Origin: Spirochaetota bacterium
GTDB lineage: Bacteria > Spirochaetota > B62-G9
Reading direction: 5' to 3'
Length of the DNA stretch: 6,869 nt
Assembly: GCA_026990615.1 (NCBI GenBank)
Contig: JALXDB010000169.1
Location: forward strand, 1-6,869
Position 1 is the stretch's first letter. Each line of letters begins with the position of its first letter. The notes beneath the pieces were generated by a model that worked only from the letters and a program-made list of their open reading frames with translations, did not search any database and had not been told where the DNA came from. The position numbers and the translations under genes are program-made. Positions 1 to 5,891 of this stretch are shown here, in pieces.

Positions 1-1
1 T

Positions 2-208
2 GCAAGGGATCGTTCTGGACTGCTTATGGATATTACAACAGCCATCGCCGGTGCGAACGCCAATATACTGGAAATGCAGCTTAAGGTAAACAAGAAATCC
101 ATTGCACAGATGCGGTTTAATATAAAAATATCAGATGAGGAACAGCTGTATATTCTCCTTGAATCTTTAAAGTCAATAAGGGATATTATCTCTATCAACT
201 ATACCTGA
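2..208 (+). CDS. rel: C-terminal ACT domain of a RelA/SpoT-family (p)ppGpp synthetase/hydrolase (5' truncated)
   Basis: The reading frame is open from base 2 and ends at the TGA at 206-208, so only the last 68 residues are present and the true start lies left of the window. The visible part begins ARDRSGLLMDITTAIAGANA, which matches the opening of the C-terminal ACT domain of long RelA/SpoT proteins (DRxGLLxDIT, then an Asn-Ile turn into the second strand). The tail LESLKSIRDIISINYT fits the final helix and strand. In this family the ACT domain is regulatory: it senses ribosome or amino-acid state and controls the synthetase and hydrolase domains at the N-terminus, which are not visible here. 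The ATG at 26 is an internal Met, not a start. Another ACT-domain enzyme cannot be fully excluded from this fragment, but the DRSGLL motif at the very C-terminus favours Rel. No convincing terminator follows the stop codon. Confidence 0.8.
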   Translation, partial: ARDRSGLLMDITTAIAGANANILEMQLKVNKKSIAQMRFNIKISDEEQLYILLESLKSIRDIISINYT

Positions 209-559
209 TCGTGTTTTCTATTTTAGCTTCGGATTTTTATTTTTCCTGACTAAATATGTATGTACCCATTTTATTATTTTTTCATTTCTCCGGTATTCGG
301 GCATTAATGGTGTTAGTAGAAAATGTGCTGTAAAATTAAAAGACAATGTTAACTTATATAATTATGATGGCTAGCAAAATTAACATGTTGATTAACATTT
401 AAAAATTCCTTGTGGAATTGAAAATGGTGATACACAGGTCTCCTTTTGAATAAGTTAAATAGAATTTTTGTATAGCCTTGCCCAAAAAGTGTAAAAGTTT
501 AAATCCAACCAAAAATACAGGAAAATTTTATAAATTTGTAAATTTTTATAATATTTTAA
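209..559. other. A+T-rich intergenic spacer, no gene seen
   Basis: This stretch of about 350 bases between rel and the small secreted-protein gene holds no credible reading frame. It contains the 8-mer ATTAACAT twice, 12 bases apart (379-386 and 391-398), and a near reverse complement at 345-352 (AATGTTAA). It also has a 6-bp inverted repeat with a 4-base loop (AATTCC at 404-409, GGAATT at 414-419). Bases 522-559 are A/T except for one G and lead into the promoter at 560. No rel terminator of the hairpin plus T-run type is evident; only T-rich stretches follow at 232-247. Confidence 0.6.
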
Positions 560-588
560 TTGACATTATTGCAGTTATTGTTTAAAGT
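560..588 (+). promoter_or_regulatory. Sigma-70-type promoter of the small secreted-protein gene, with A/T-rich upstream tract
   Basis: A perfect -35 box TTGACA lies at 560-565, then a 17-base spacer and TAAAGT at 583-588, which matches 4 of 6 of the -10 consensus. Transcription would start near 595, leaving a leader of about 25 bases before the ATG at 619. Bases 522-559 directly upstream are almost purely A and T, as in an UP element. The pairing is by inspection only; the -10 is the weaker half. Confidence 0.65.
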
Positions 589-608
589 TAAAGCCAATAT
601 TTCAATTT

Positions 609-614
609 AGGAGG
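609..614 (+). promoter_or_regulatory. Consensus ribosome binding site AGGAGG
   Basis: AGGAGG stands 4 bases before the ATG at 619. It is the only full consensus Shine-Dalgarno hexamer directly before a start codon in this window, and it fixes the start of the small secreted protein. Together with the TTGACA promoter it suggests high expression. Confidence 0.85.
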
Positions 615-618
615 AATC

Positions 619-1002
619 ATGAAAAAACTTATTCTTGTTGCAGTCCTGGTGTCGTTGTTTATCATCGGATTTGCGGTATCAGCTTTTGCTGATGAACCAC
701 AAAAGATGGAGTGGAAGCATACTCTGGGCCTTGATTTGCCAACATTTGGTTGGGTAAAGTACAATGATCAGGGACAGATAATAAAGGTGCGGGGGATAAA
801 TCTTGGTCTCGGCTATTCTGCGAAGAATTATTTTAAACCTGTAAAATTAAATGCTTTTAATCCATACTGGCAGTGGGGAACCGTTGTATTAATTATCCCA
901 TATATTGGTATTGGTGGAGATTATGTATGGAAAAGCGGTTTTTACGCTGGTGTTGGTACAGTATACCTTGTACCATACATTTATGCTGGATTTTATTTCT
1001 AA
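619..1002 (+). CDS. Small secreted protein of unknown function, possibly outer-membrane associated
   Basis: The product has 127 residues. Residues 1-24 form a classical Sec signal peptide: KK at positions 2-3, a hydrophobic core from about 4 to 20, and an AFA site at 22-24 with cleavage predicted before Asp25. The mature part, about 103 residues, has no Cys and is rich in Gly, Tyr, Trp and Phe. It shows alternating strand-like segments (about 33-46, 55-67, 86-104, 107-127) and ends GFYF, with a C-terminal Phe as in many outer-membrane beta-proteins. These are visible properties; an outer-membrane location is inferred, and the protein is too short for a usual 8-strand barrel unless it oligomerises. 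I do not recognise a family. The gene is monocistronic, with its own promoter, strong ribosome site and terminator, so it is probably an abundant envelope protein unrelated to the division operon downstream. Confidence 0.85.
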   Translation: MKKLILVAVLVSLFIIGFAVSAFADEPQKMEWKHTLGLDLPTFGWVKYNDQGQIIKVRGINLGLGYSAKNYFKPVKLNAFNPYWQWGTVVLIIPYIGIGGDYVWKSGFYAGVGTVYLVPYIYAGFYF

Positions 1003-1019
1003 CTGCTGTGTATCCTATG

Positions 1020-1068
1020 CCTCCTGTTTATTCACTGTTGTTCTGGATTATAAACAGGAGGTCTTTTT
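1020..1068 (+). terminator. Rho-independent terminator of the small secreted-protein gene
   Basis: A perfect 12-bp inverted repeat (CCTCCTGTTTAT at 1020-1031, ATAAACAGGAGG at 1050-1061) encloses an 18-base loop and is followed by TCTTTTT at 1062-1068. It starts 17 bases after the stop codon at 1000-1002. The loop is longer than usual but the stem and U-run are convincing. It separates this unit from the mraZ operon. Confidence 0.9.
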
Positions 1069-1391
1069 ATATCTTTTAATCTGGCTTTTCAACCTGGCAT
1101 CCTCAACAGCTCTCCTGAAATAGTTTATTTTATAAAAACTTAACAAATTTAGATATTTTTATACAGATTGAATATCTATGTAAATAATTCAGTCTGTTAT
1201 AATGCCTGGTTTAAAAGCCCATTTAATCCCATAAATTACACATTAAAATTTCAAAAGTTTAAGATATCTATAATTCCAAATTTTTATTGATGAGCAGAAT
1301 TACCTTTGCAATATACACTCCGCTATTTCCTGATGTTGTAGCAATTCTTAAAACAAATCCATAAAAGTTTGTGAAAAAATTATAAAAACGA
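1069..1391. other. A+T-rich intergenic spacer with an orphan extended -10 element
   Basis: I see no gene in these roughly 320 bases. They contain a 7-bp inverted repeat (AGATATT at 1151-1157, AATATCT at 1171-1177), the palindrome AGATATCT at 1262-1269, and an extended -10 element (TGTTATAAT, 1195-1203) without a good -35 box. The only ATG frame looked at closely (1290-1364, 24 codons) has no ribosome site. The region may hold a distal promoter for the mraZ operon, but nothing proves that. Confidence 0.5.
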
Positions 1392-1419
1392 TTGACAAGA
1401 TTTTAAAAAAGTATATTAT
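1392..1419 (+). promoter_or_regulatory. Sigma-70-type promoter of the mraZ operon
   Basis: TTGACA at 1392-1397 matches the -35 consensus in full. A 16-base spacer leads to TATTAT at 1414-1419, matching 5 of 6 of the -10 consensus. Transcription would begin near 1426, giving a leader of about 150 bases before mraZ. The TGTGG repeats begin just downstream of the -10, a good position for a repressor. A second, extended -10 element (TG at 1463-1464, TATACT at 1466-1471) lies inside the repeats and could be an alternative promoter. Confidence 0.7.
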
Positions 1420-1430
1420 TAATAAAAGAT

Positions 1431-1490
1431 TGTGGGGAAATGTGGTGAATTTTCCCATTTTGTGGTATACTTCTATACAAATGTGGAGCA
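1431..1490 (+). promoter_or_regulatory. Probable MraZ operator: TGTGG repeats on a 10-bp pitch
   Basis: TGTGG occurs at 1431, 1441, 1461 and 1482, so successive copies lie 10, 20 and 21 bases apart, on one face of the helix. The slot at 1451 holds TTTCCC, which is inverted relative to the GGGAAA at 1435-1440. In E. coli, MraZ binds short TGGGN repeats separated by 5 bases, which is also a 10-base period, upstream of its own operon; Mollicute MraZ boxes likewise contain a GTG core. The position just before mraZ and the matching pitch support an autoregulatory operator. Binding itself is inferred. Confidence 0.7.
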
Positions 1491-1579
1491 GTGTTTTCTT
1501 TTTGAATTGATTTGCCCAATAGTTGATCTGGATTGGTAATCTGATTATCTGTTAATACTGGAGTTCGGGAAGCAATAAA

Positions 1580-2023
1580 ATGTTCATGGGTGAGTTCAAA
1601 CACACACTTGATGAAAAGGGAAGAATCGCGATTCCTGCAAAGTTAAGATACTCAAAGATAGGCGAGACCGAGTACTGGGTAACCACAAAGGGATTTGATC
1701 GGTGTCTTTTCGTTTACCCTCTTGAAGAATGGAAAAAGATAGTTCAGAAGATAAATGAGAGGCTTTCTTTCACAAAGAGGGAGGATAGGTCCTTTTTAAG
1801 GATGTTTATATCACCTGCAGTCGAGCAGGCTGCAGATAAACAGGGAAGGATTGCCCTGCCCCAGAGTTTGAGGGAGTATGCGGGAATTGTTAAAGATGTT
1901 GTTATCCTTGGCGCTATTAATCGAATAGAAATATGGAGCGAGCAAAACTGGAACAGGTATAAAGAAGAAAATGAAAAGTCTTTCGACATCATCGGCGAAA
2001 AAATTGAAGATCTGAATCTGTGA
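1580..2023 (+). CDS. mraZ: Transcriptional regulator MraZ
   Basis: The 147-residue product is a double SpoVT/AbrB-fold DNA-binding protein, close to the usual 140-150. The first half opens MFMGEFKHTLDEKGRIAIPA and has the family DxxGR loop at residues 11-15; the second repeat has DKQGR at 86-90 followed by IALP. These paired loops are the DNA-contacting signature, and the protein normally works as a ring-shaped oligomer. It represses its own operon in E. coli and activates it in Mollicutes, so the sign of control here is open. ATG 1580 is chosen because MFMGE is the typical family start; Met3 (1586) is possible. The ribosome site is weak (GGGA at 1567-1570, 9 bases before the start). It is the first gene of the operon; its TGA at 2021-2023 overlaps the ribosome site of rsmH. 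Confidence 0.95.
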   Translation: MFMGEFKHTLDEKGRIAIPAKLRYSKIGETEYWVTTKGFDRCLFVYPLEEWKKIVQKINERLSFTKREDRSFLRMFISPAVEQAADKQGRIALPQSLREYAGIVKDVVILGAINRIEIWSEQNWNRYKEENEKSFDIIGEKIEDLNL

Positions 2024-2026
2024 GGG
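2022..2026 (+). promoter_or_regulatory. Ribosome binding site deciding the rsmH start
   Basis: GAGGG overlaps the mraZ stop codon and lies 8 bases before the ATG at 2035. It favours that ATG over the GTG at 2020, which would overlap the mraZ stop but has only a weak purine run (GAAGA, 2006-2010) before it. Translation of the two genes is probably coupled. Confidence 0.75.
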
Positions 2027-2034
2027 CTAATTCA

Positions 2035-3018
2035 ATGTTTACACATATTCCAGTAATGTTGGATGAAGTTCTGCATTACCTGGATATTAAGGAAGACGAT
2101 ACGGTTATTGACTGCACCCTCGGTGAGGGAGGGCATGCCTACGAGTTCCTCAAGAGATTGAAAAAAGGAGTCCTGATAGGGATAGAGAAGGACAGGGAAA
2201 TCCTTAAAAAAGCCGAAGAAAGACTTAAAGAGTTTGGAGACAGATTTATCCCTGTTAATGCAAATTTTTCAGAGGTGAAAGATATTGCTGGGAGCCTTGC
2301 AGGAGGTTCGGTTAACAAAATTTTCTTCGATCTGGGTATTTCGATGTACCACATAAAGGAGAGCGGACGCGGATTTTCATTTTTGAGCGACGAACCTCTG
2401 GATATGAGACTGGACCCCGATGGTTCGCTAACAGCCCGGGATGTGGTCAATACCTTTGACGAAAAAAAATTATCTGAAATAATATGGGCCTATGGAGAAG
2501 AAAGGTTTTCATCAAGAATTGCAAGGTTCATTGTGGAATATAGAAAAACTAAACCGATTACCACTTCGCAGGAATTGTCCGATATAATAAAAAGGGCGAT
2601 TCCTAAAAAATTCTGGCCTAAGAGGATACATCCGGCTACAAAAACCTTTCAGGCCATAAGGATATTTGTTAACGATGAGATAGATATCCTTGAAAACTCG
2701 ATAAAAGATGCCATAGATGTTTTAAAGCCCGAGGGAAGGATCTGTGTAATAAGCTTTCATTCCCTTGAAGATAGAGTTGTAAAATCCGTGTTCAGCGAAA
2801 AGGCCAAAGGTTGTGTATGTCCGCCGGATTTTCCTGTTTGTATATGCGGGAGGAAAAAAGAGGTAAAGATATTAACCAGAAAGCCTGTATTTTCCGGTGA
2901 AAGAGAACGTGCGGAAAATCCTTCGGCCAGAAGTGCAAAACTTAGATGTGCCGAGAAATTGTCCGATGCCCAGGCGCAGATGCAGGGAGGAAATAATTCT
3001 CAGAAGGTAATAGCCTGA
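2035..3018 (+). CDS. rsmH: 16S rRNA (cytosine-N4)-methyltransferase RsmH
   Basis: RsmH (MraW) uses S-adenosylmethionine to methylate N4 of C1402 in the decoding centre of 16S rRNA. Counting from ATG 2035 it has 327 residues, slightly longer than the usual 310-315. Visible family motifs in order: HIPVMLDEV at 4-12; the SAM loop DCTLGEGGH at 26-34; FFDLGIS at 97-103; GRGFSF at 111-116 with PLDMRLD at 121-127; AYGEERFS at 152-159; HPATKTFQAIRIFVNDE at 199-215; ISFHSLEDR at 239-247; and ENPSARSAKLR at 294-304. A Cys pattern CxCPP...CxCG at 260-272 is common in the family. An in-frame GTG at 2020 would add five residues, but the family start (M-x-HIPV) and the ribosome site favour 2035. The last 20 or so residues, rich in Gln and Asn, are an unconserved tail. 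Confidence 0.96.
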   Translation: MFTHIPVMLDEVLHYLDIKEDDTVIDCTLGEGGHAYEFLKRLKKGVLIGIEKDREILKKAEERLKEFGDRFIPVNANFSEVKDIAGSLAGGSVNKIFFDLGISMYHIKESGRGFSFLSDEPLDMRLDPDGSLTARDVVNTFDEKKLSEIIWAYGEERFSSRIARFIVEYRKTKPITTSQELSDIIKRAIPKKFWPKRIHPATKTFQAIRIFVNDEIDILENSIKDAIDVLKPEGRICVISFHSLEDRVVKSVFSEKAKGCVCPPDFPVCICGRKKEVKILTRKPVFSGERERAENPSARSAKLRCAEKLSDAQAQMQGGNNSQKVIA

Positions 3019-3043
3019 TAAACATGGAGGTGGATGGCCAATA

Positions 3044-3310
3044 ATGGGAAGGTTGTTTAAACTGATGATCTTTTTTGCTGTGATTTTTGCGGTTTTATTC
3101 TGTATTACATGGCAGAATATTCAGGTTTATCTTTACAACAGGCGGATAAAGGAGTTGATAGCAGAGAGGAATAGACTGGAGAGGGATATATACCTCCTGA
3201 ATATCAGGGTTTCATCATTAAAATCTATGTCCAGAATAGCGGCTATAGCTGAGAAGAATCTTATGATGGTACCGGTAAAGCCGGAAGATATAAATCTTAT
3301 CATCTATTAA
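3044..3310 (+). CDS. ftsL: FtsL-like cell division protein
   Basis: An 88-residue bitopic membrane protein: a short basic N-terminus (MGRLFK), one membrane segment at about 7-23, then a charged heptad-like helix at about 28-60 (NRRIKELIAERNRLERDIYLL) and a C-terminal part AIAEKNLMMVPVKPEDI at 67-83. The last part resembles the FtsL pattern of a helix ending in AxxxLGM followed by Pro-rich residues. FtsL pairs with the DivIC/FtsB partner through the coiled coil and links FtsQ to the FtsW-FtsI synthase at the septum. Sequence conservation in this family is low, so the call rests on topology, length and the position between rsmH and murF. The gene starts 25 bases after rsmH; GGAGG at 3026-3030 lies 13 bases before the ATG, a rather long spacing. 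Confidence 0.8.
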   Translation: MGRLFKLMIFFAVIFAVLFCITWQNIQVYLYNRRIKELIAERNRLERDIYLLNIRVSSLKSMSRIAAIAEKNLMMVPVKPEDINLIIY

Positions 3311-3317
3311 ACAGCCA

Positions 3318-3347
3318 AGATGTTTTGTAAACGAGATGTTTTATAAA
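3318..3347 (+). repeat. Imperfect tandem repeat between ftsL and murF
   Basis: AGATGTTTTGTAAA at 3318-3331 is followed by AGATGTTTTATAAA at 3334-3347, differing at one base, with a period of 16. It fills about half of the 60-base gap between ftsL and murF, which also lacks a recognisable ribosome site for murF. It is not a hairpin terminator. Its role is unknown and in such A+T-rich DNA it may be chance. Confidence 0.55.
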
Positions 3348-3370
3348 AATGAAAACAAAATGTTAGAAAT

Positions 3371-4759
3371 ATGGTTGCAAAGTCTATCGAGGAACTATTT
3401 AAAGATATTCACATAGATTTTCTCAACGATAAAAAGCTCTTTGAAAGATTCGTTGTTAAAAGTGTGTCGACCGATACACGGGTCATCGAAGATGGGAAAA
3501 AGGGGGTAGTTTTCTTTGCTCTGAAAGGGGATAACTTTGACGGTCACAACTTTGTAAAGGATGCCTTGAGCAAAGGGGTAGAAGCTGTAGTCTTTAATGT
3601 TCAAAGTATAGATACAATACCCCTTTCAAGAGGTAAAAATGTTTTATTCATTGGTGTGGAGGATACCTATAGAGCGCTGGGCCTGGTTGCCAGAAACTAT
3701 TTAAGGGGCTTTAAAAGATTAAAAAAGTTTGGCCTGACAGGTTCAAGCGGAAAGACCACAACAAGGGGGTTGATTCAGAGCGTTCTATCGCAGAAATATT
3801 CGGTGGTTTCCAGCAAAAAAAGCTACAACAATATAGTCGGTGTTTCTAAAACTGCATTTGAAGTTGAAGAAGGATATGATTTCTATGTTCAGGAGATGGG
3901 AACAAATCATCCCGGCGAGATCGGTTTTCTGTCAAAAATAGTTGAACCCGGTTTTGGGCTTATAACAAACATCGGACCTGCTCACATAGGATTTTTTGGT
4001 TCGGTGGAGAGTATTGCAAAAGAAAAAAAAGAATTGTTGAACTGTTTGCCCAAAAATGGAATAGCTTTTTTAAACAGGGATAATGAATACTTTGATTTTT
4101 TAAGCTCGGGCCTGAAAGCAAAAGTTGAGGCTTTTGGATTATCGGCCATTGATGAGCTGAAGATAAAGAGGCTGAATATTGAAAAGAGCCTTGTTAATTA
4201 TAAAAATATTGATATTGAGATTAAGCTTCCTGGAAGACATAATGTTGTAAATGCGTCCGCTGCTATAAAGGTGGGGCTGGTCTTCGGGCTGACACACGAA
4301 GAGATTGCAAAGGGTCTTGAATCGTTTGTACCTGCTCCGGGTCGGGGCAGCATACACAGGATAGGTGGATTTGTTATTGTAGATGAAAGCTACAATGCAA
4401 ATCCAATTTCTGTTGAAGCATCGATAAACTATTTAAACGATATTGATTTTGCCGGCAGAAGGTATTTTGTATTCGGCGATATGGCAGAGCTTGGAGAATG
4501 GTCCGAATACTATCACAGAAAGGTAGCCGAATGGGTAGCAAACAGCAGGATAGACTACTTTTACACCGTGGGGTCGGAAACTCGGTACACAAACAGTGAA
4601 CTTAATAAACTTGGCTTTAAAAATACTGAGCATTTTGACAGCCTCGAACACCTTTCAATTGCATTGAAGGAAAAGGTGAGTGAAGGAGACCTTGTACTGA
4701 TTAAGGGCTCTCGAATTATGGGGCTTGAGAGATTGATAAATTTAATTGAAAAGATATAG
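3371..4759 (+). CDS. murF: UDP-N-acetylmuramoyl-tripeptide--D-alanyl-D-alanine ligase MurF
   Basis: MurF adds D-Ala-D-Ala to the UDP-MurNAc-tripeptide in the cytoplasm, driven by ATP. The 462 residues match the family length. Domain 1 shows STDTR at 33-37 and FFALKGDNFDGHNF at 48-61. The ATP loop GSSGKTT is at 124-130, followed by SYNNIVGVS at 151-159, EMG at 175-177, GEIGFL at 182-187, TNIGPAHIGFFGS at 199-211 and KEKKEL at 217-222. The third domain begins near LPGRHNVVNA (286-295) and holds DESYNANPISVEA (338-350), FGDMAELG (368-375) and VLIKGSR (442-448). Those motifs, especially YNANP and GDMAELG, separate MurF from MurC, MurD and MurE. ATG 3371 is the first possible start after an in-frame stop at 3350. 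No clear Shine-Dalgarno sequence precedes it, which is odd in this operon. murE, its usual neighbour, is missing. Confidence 0.96.
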   Translation: MVAKSIEELFKDIHIDFLNDKKLFERFVVKSVSTDTRVIEDGKKGVVFFALKGDNFDGHNFVKDALSKGVEAVVFNVQSIDTIPLSRGKNVLFIGVEDTYRALGLVARNYLRGFKRLKKFGLTGSSGKTTTRGLIQSVLSQKYSVVSSKKSYNNIVGVSKTAFEVEEGYDFYVQEMGTNHPGEIGFLSKIVEPGFGLITNIGPAHIGFFGSVESIAKEKKELLNCLPKNGIAFLNRDNEYFDFLSSGLKAKVEAFGLSAIDELKIKRLNIEKSLVNYKNIDIEIKLPGRHNVVNASAAIKVGLVFGLTHEEIAKGLESFVPAPGRGSIHRIGGFVIVDESYNANPISVEASINYLNDIDFAGRRYFVFGDMAELGEWSEYYHRKVAEWVANSRIDYFYTVGSETRYTNSELNKLGFKNTEHFDSLEHLSIALKEKVSEGDLVLIKGSRIMGLERLINLIEKI

Positions 4760-4777
4760 ATACTGGGAATAGTAACC

Positions 4778-4785
4778 GGGAGGGG
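4778..4785 (+). promoter_or_regulatory. Strong ribosome binding site supporting the TTG start of mraY
   Basis: GGGAGGGG at 4778-4785 lies in the gap after murF. Its core GGGAGG is 5 bases before the TTG at 4789, and no ATG or GTG in that frame lies nearby that would keep the conserved N-terminus. Confidence 0.8.
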
Positions 4786-4788
4786 AAC

Positions 4789-5874
4789 TTGTTTTACTAT
4801 CTCTTGTATCCGTTGCGTGACAAATTTTTTGCCTTTAATGTTTTCAGATATATCACCTTTAGGTCTGTCTACGCAACGGTTACAGCAATTTTAATATGTT
4901 TTATTTTCGGTCCGCCGATTATAAGAAAATTGAGGTCAATCGGGACGGGCAGTACAGTGAGGGAGTACACGCCGTCTTCCCATGAAAAGAAGATTGGTAC
5001 TCCATCTATGGGCGGTATACTGATTCTTCTATCAATTCTTACATCGATAGTTTTATGGGGGAATCTGTCAAACAGGTATACAATTCTGATATCTGTATCC
5101 ACGTTCTTCTTTGGTGTTGTCGGTTTTCTGGACGATTATCTCAAGTTTATTAAAAAGAGTTCCAAGGGGCTTCATGCAAGATTTAAAATCTTAACCCAGC
5201 TCATAATATCTACAGCGGTTGTTCTCTATATATTTTTCGGGCCCGAAAGAAACGAGCAGACAACTCTGCTCTATATTCCCTTTATTAATCATCCGGTTGC
5301 GGATCTTTCATACTTTTATATTCCATTTGGTATTTTAATTTTAATAGGTACATCAAATGCAGTAAATCTCACCGATGGGCTTGATGGACTTGCAATAGGT
5401 TTAATGATAATCGTTGTCGCAACCTATGCGGCCCTGAGCTATCTATCGGGACATGTGGAAATTGCAAATTACCTGAAGATTCCTTATATCCCTGACAGTG
5501 CAGAACTTACTGTATTCTGTATGAGTGTTCTGGGTGCAGGAATAGGCTTTTTATGGTACAACAGCCATCCGGCTGAGATATTTATGGGAGATACAGGTTC
5601 CCTCTCTCTCGGGGGAAGCCTTGGAGTAATTTCTCTCCTTGTTAAAAAGGAGGTCCTCCTGATAATCACAGGAGGAGTATTTGTAATGGAAGCCCTATCG
5701 GTTATTATACAGGTTGTTTCTTACAAGCTGTTTTCGAAGCGTGTTTTTTTAATGTCCCCCCTGCACCATCATTTTGAGTTGAAGGGATGGAGCGAGTCTA
5801 AAATAATTGTAAGGTTCTGGATTATAGGAGCGATATTAGCAATGATAGCTATGAGTACTTTAAAGATACAGTAA
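4789..5874 (+). CDS. mraY: Phospho-N-acetylmuramoyl-pentapeptide-transferase MraY
   Basis: MraY is the inner-membrane enzyme that transfers phospho-MurNAc-pentapeptide from UDP to undecaprenyl phosphate, making lipid I. The 361-residue product matches the usual 360 or so and is mostly hydrophobic helices, as expected for ten membrane spans. Visible motifs: FNVFRYITFR at 16-25; H65 and GTPSMGG at 70-76; the Asp pair in FLDDYLK at 113-119 (D115, D116); NLTDGLDGLA at 193-202; the active-site stretch FMGDTGSLSLGG at 265-276 with D268; and the HHH motif in SPLHHHFE at 323-330. The start is TTG at 4789, supported by the ribosome site and by the typical N-terminus (MFYYLLYPL). It lies 29 bases after murF and is the substrate-consuming step after it. 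All catalytic residues that I can name are present. Confidence 0.97.
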   Translation: MFYYLLYPLRDKFFAFNVFRYITFRSVYATVTAILICFIFGPPIIRKLRSIGTGSTVREYTPSSHEKKIGTPSMGGILILLSILTSIVLWGNLSNRYTILISVSTFFFGVVGFLDDYLKFIKKSSKGLHARFKILTQLIISTAVVLYIFFGPERNEQTTLLYIPFINHPVADLSYFYIPFGILILIGTSNAVNLTDGLDGLAIGLMIIVVATYAALSYLSGHVEIANYLKIPYIPDSAELTVFCMSVLGAGIGFLWYNSHPAEIFMGDTGSLSLGGSLGVISLLVKKEVLLIITGGVFVMEALSVIIQVVSYKLFSKRVFLMSPLHHHFELKGWSESKIIVRFWIIGAILAMIAMSTLKIQ

Positions 5875-5891
5875 TGGAGATTTAAAGGGAT

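Noticed and set aside
404..419. Small inverted repeat AATTCC/GGAATT, followed by T residues when read on the minus strand
   Set aside because: The stem is only 6 bp and A/T rich, and no minus-strand gene ends here, so a terminator call is not supported.
905..1123. Open frames overlapping the 3' end of the secreted-protein gene (905-1123, also 873-1079)
   Set aside because: They lie in other frames of a well-supported gene, run through its terminator hairpin and have no ribosome site or recognisable protein features.
1290..1364. A 24-codon ATG frame in the spacer before mraZ
   Set aside because: It has no Shine-Dalgarno sequence, no promoter at a sensible distance and no family resemblance; such frames are expected by chance.
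1403..1603. Minus-strand frame of 66 codons over the mraZ promoter
   Set aside because: It covers the promoter, the TGTGG repeats and the start of mraZ on the opposite strand and shows no protein-like pattern; it is a chance opening.
2139..2450. Minus-strand frame of 103 codons inside rsmH
   Set aside because: It is the antisense shadow of a highly conserved coding region, with no ribosome site or known motif.
5874..5885. ATG overlapping the mraY stop codon (TAATG) as a start for ftsW
   Set aside because: That frame ends after three codons at the TAA at 5883; the ftsW start must be the ATG at 5892.
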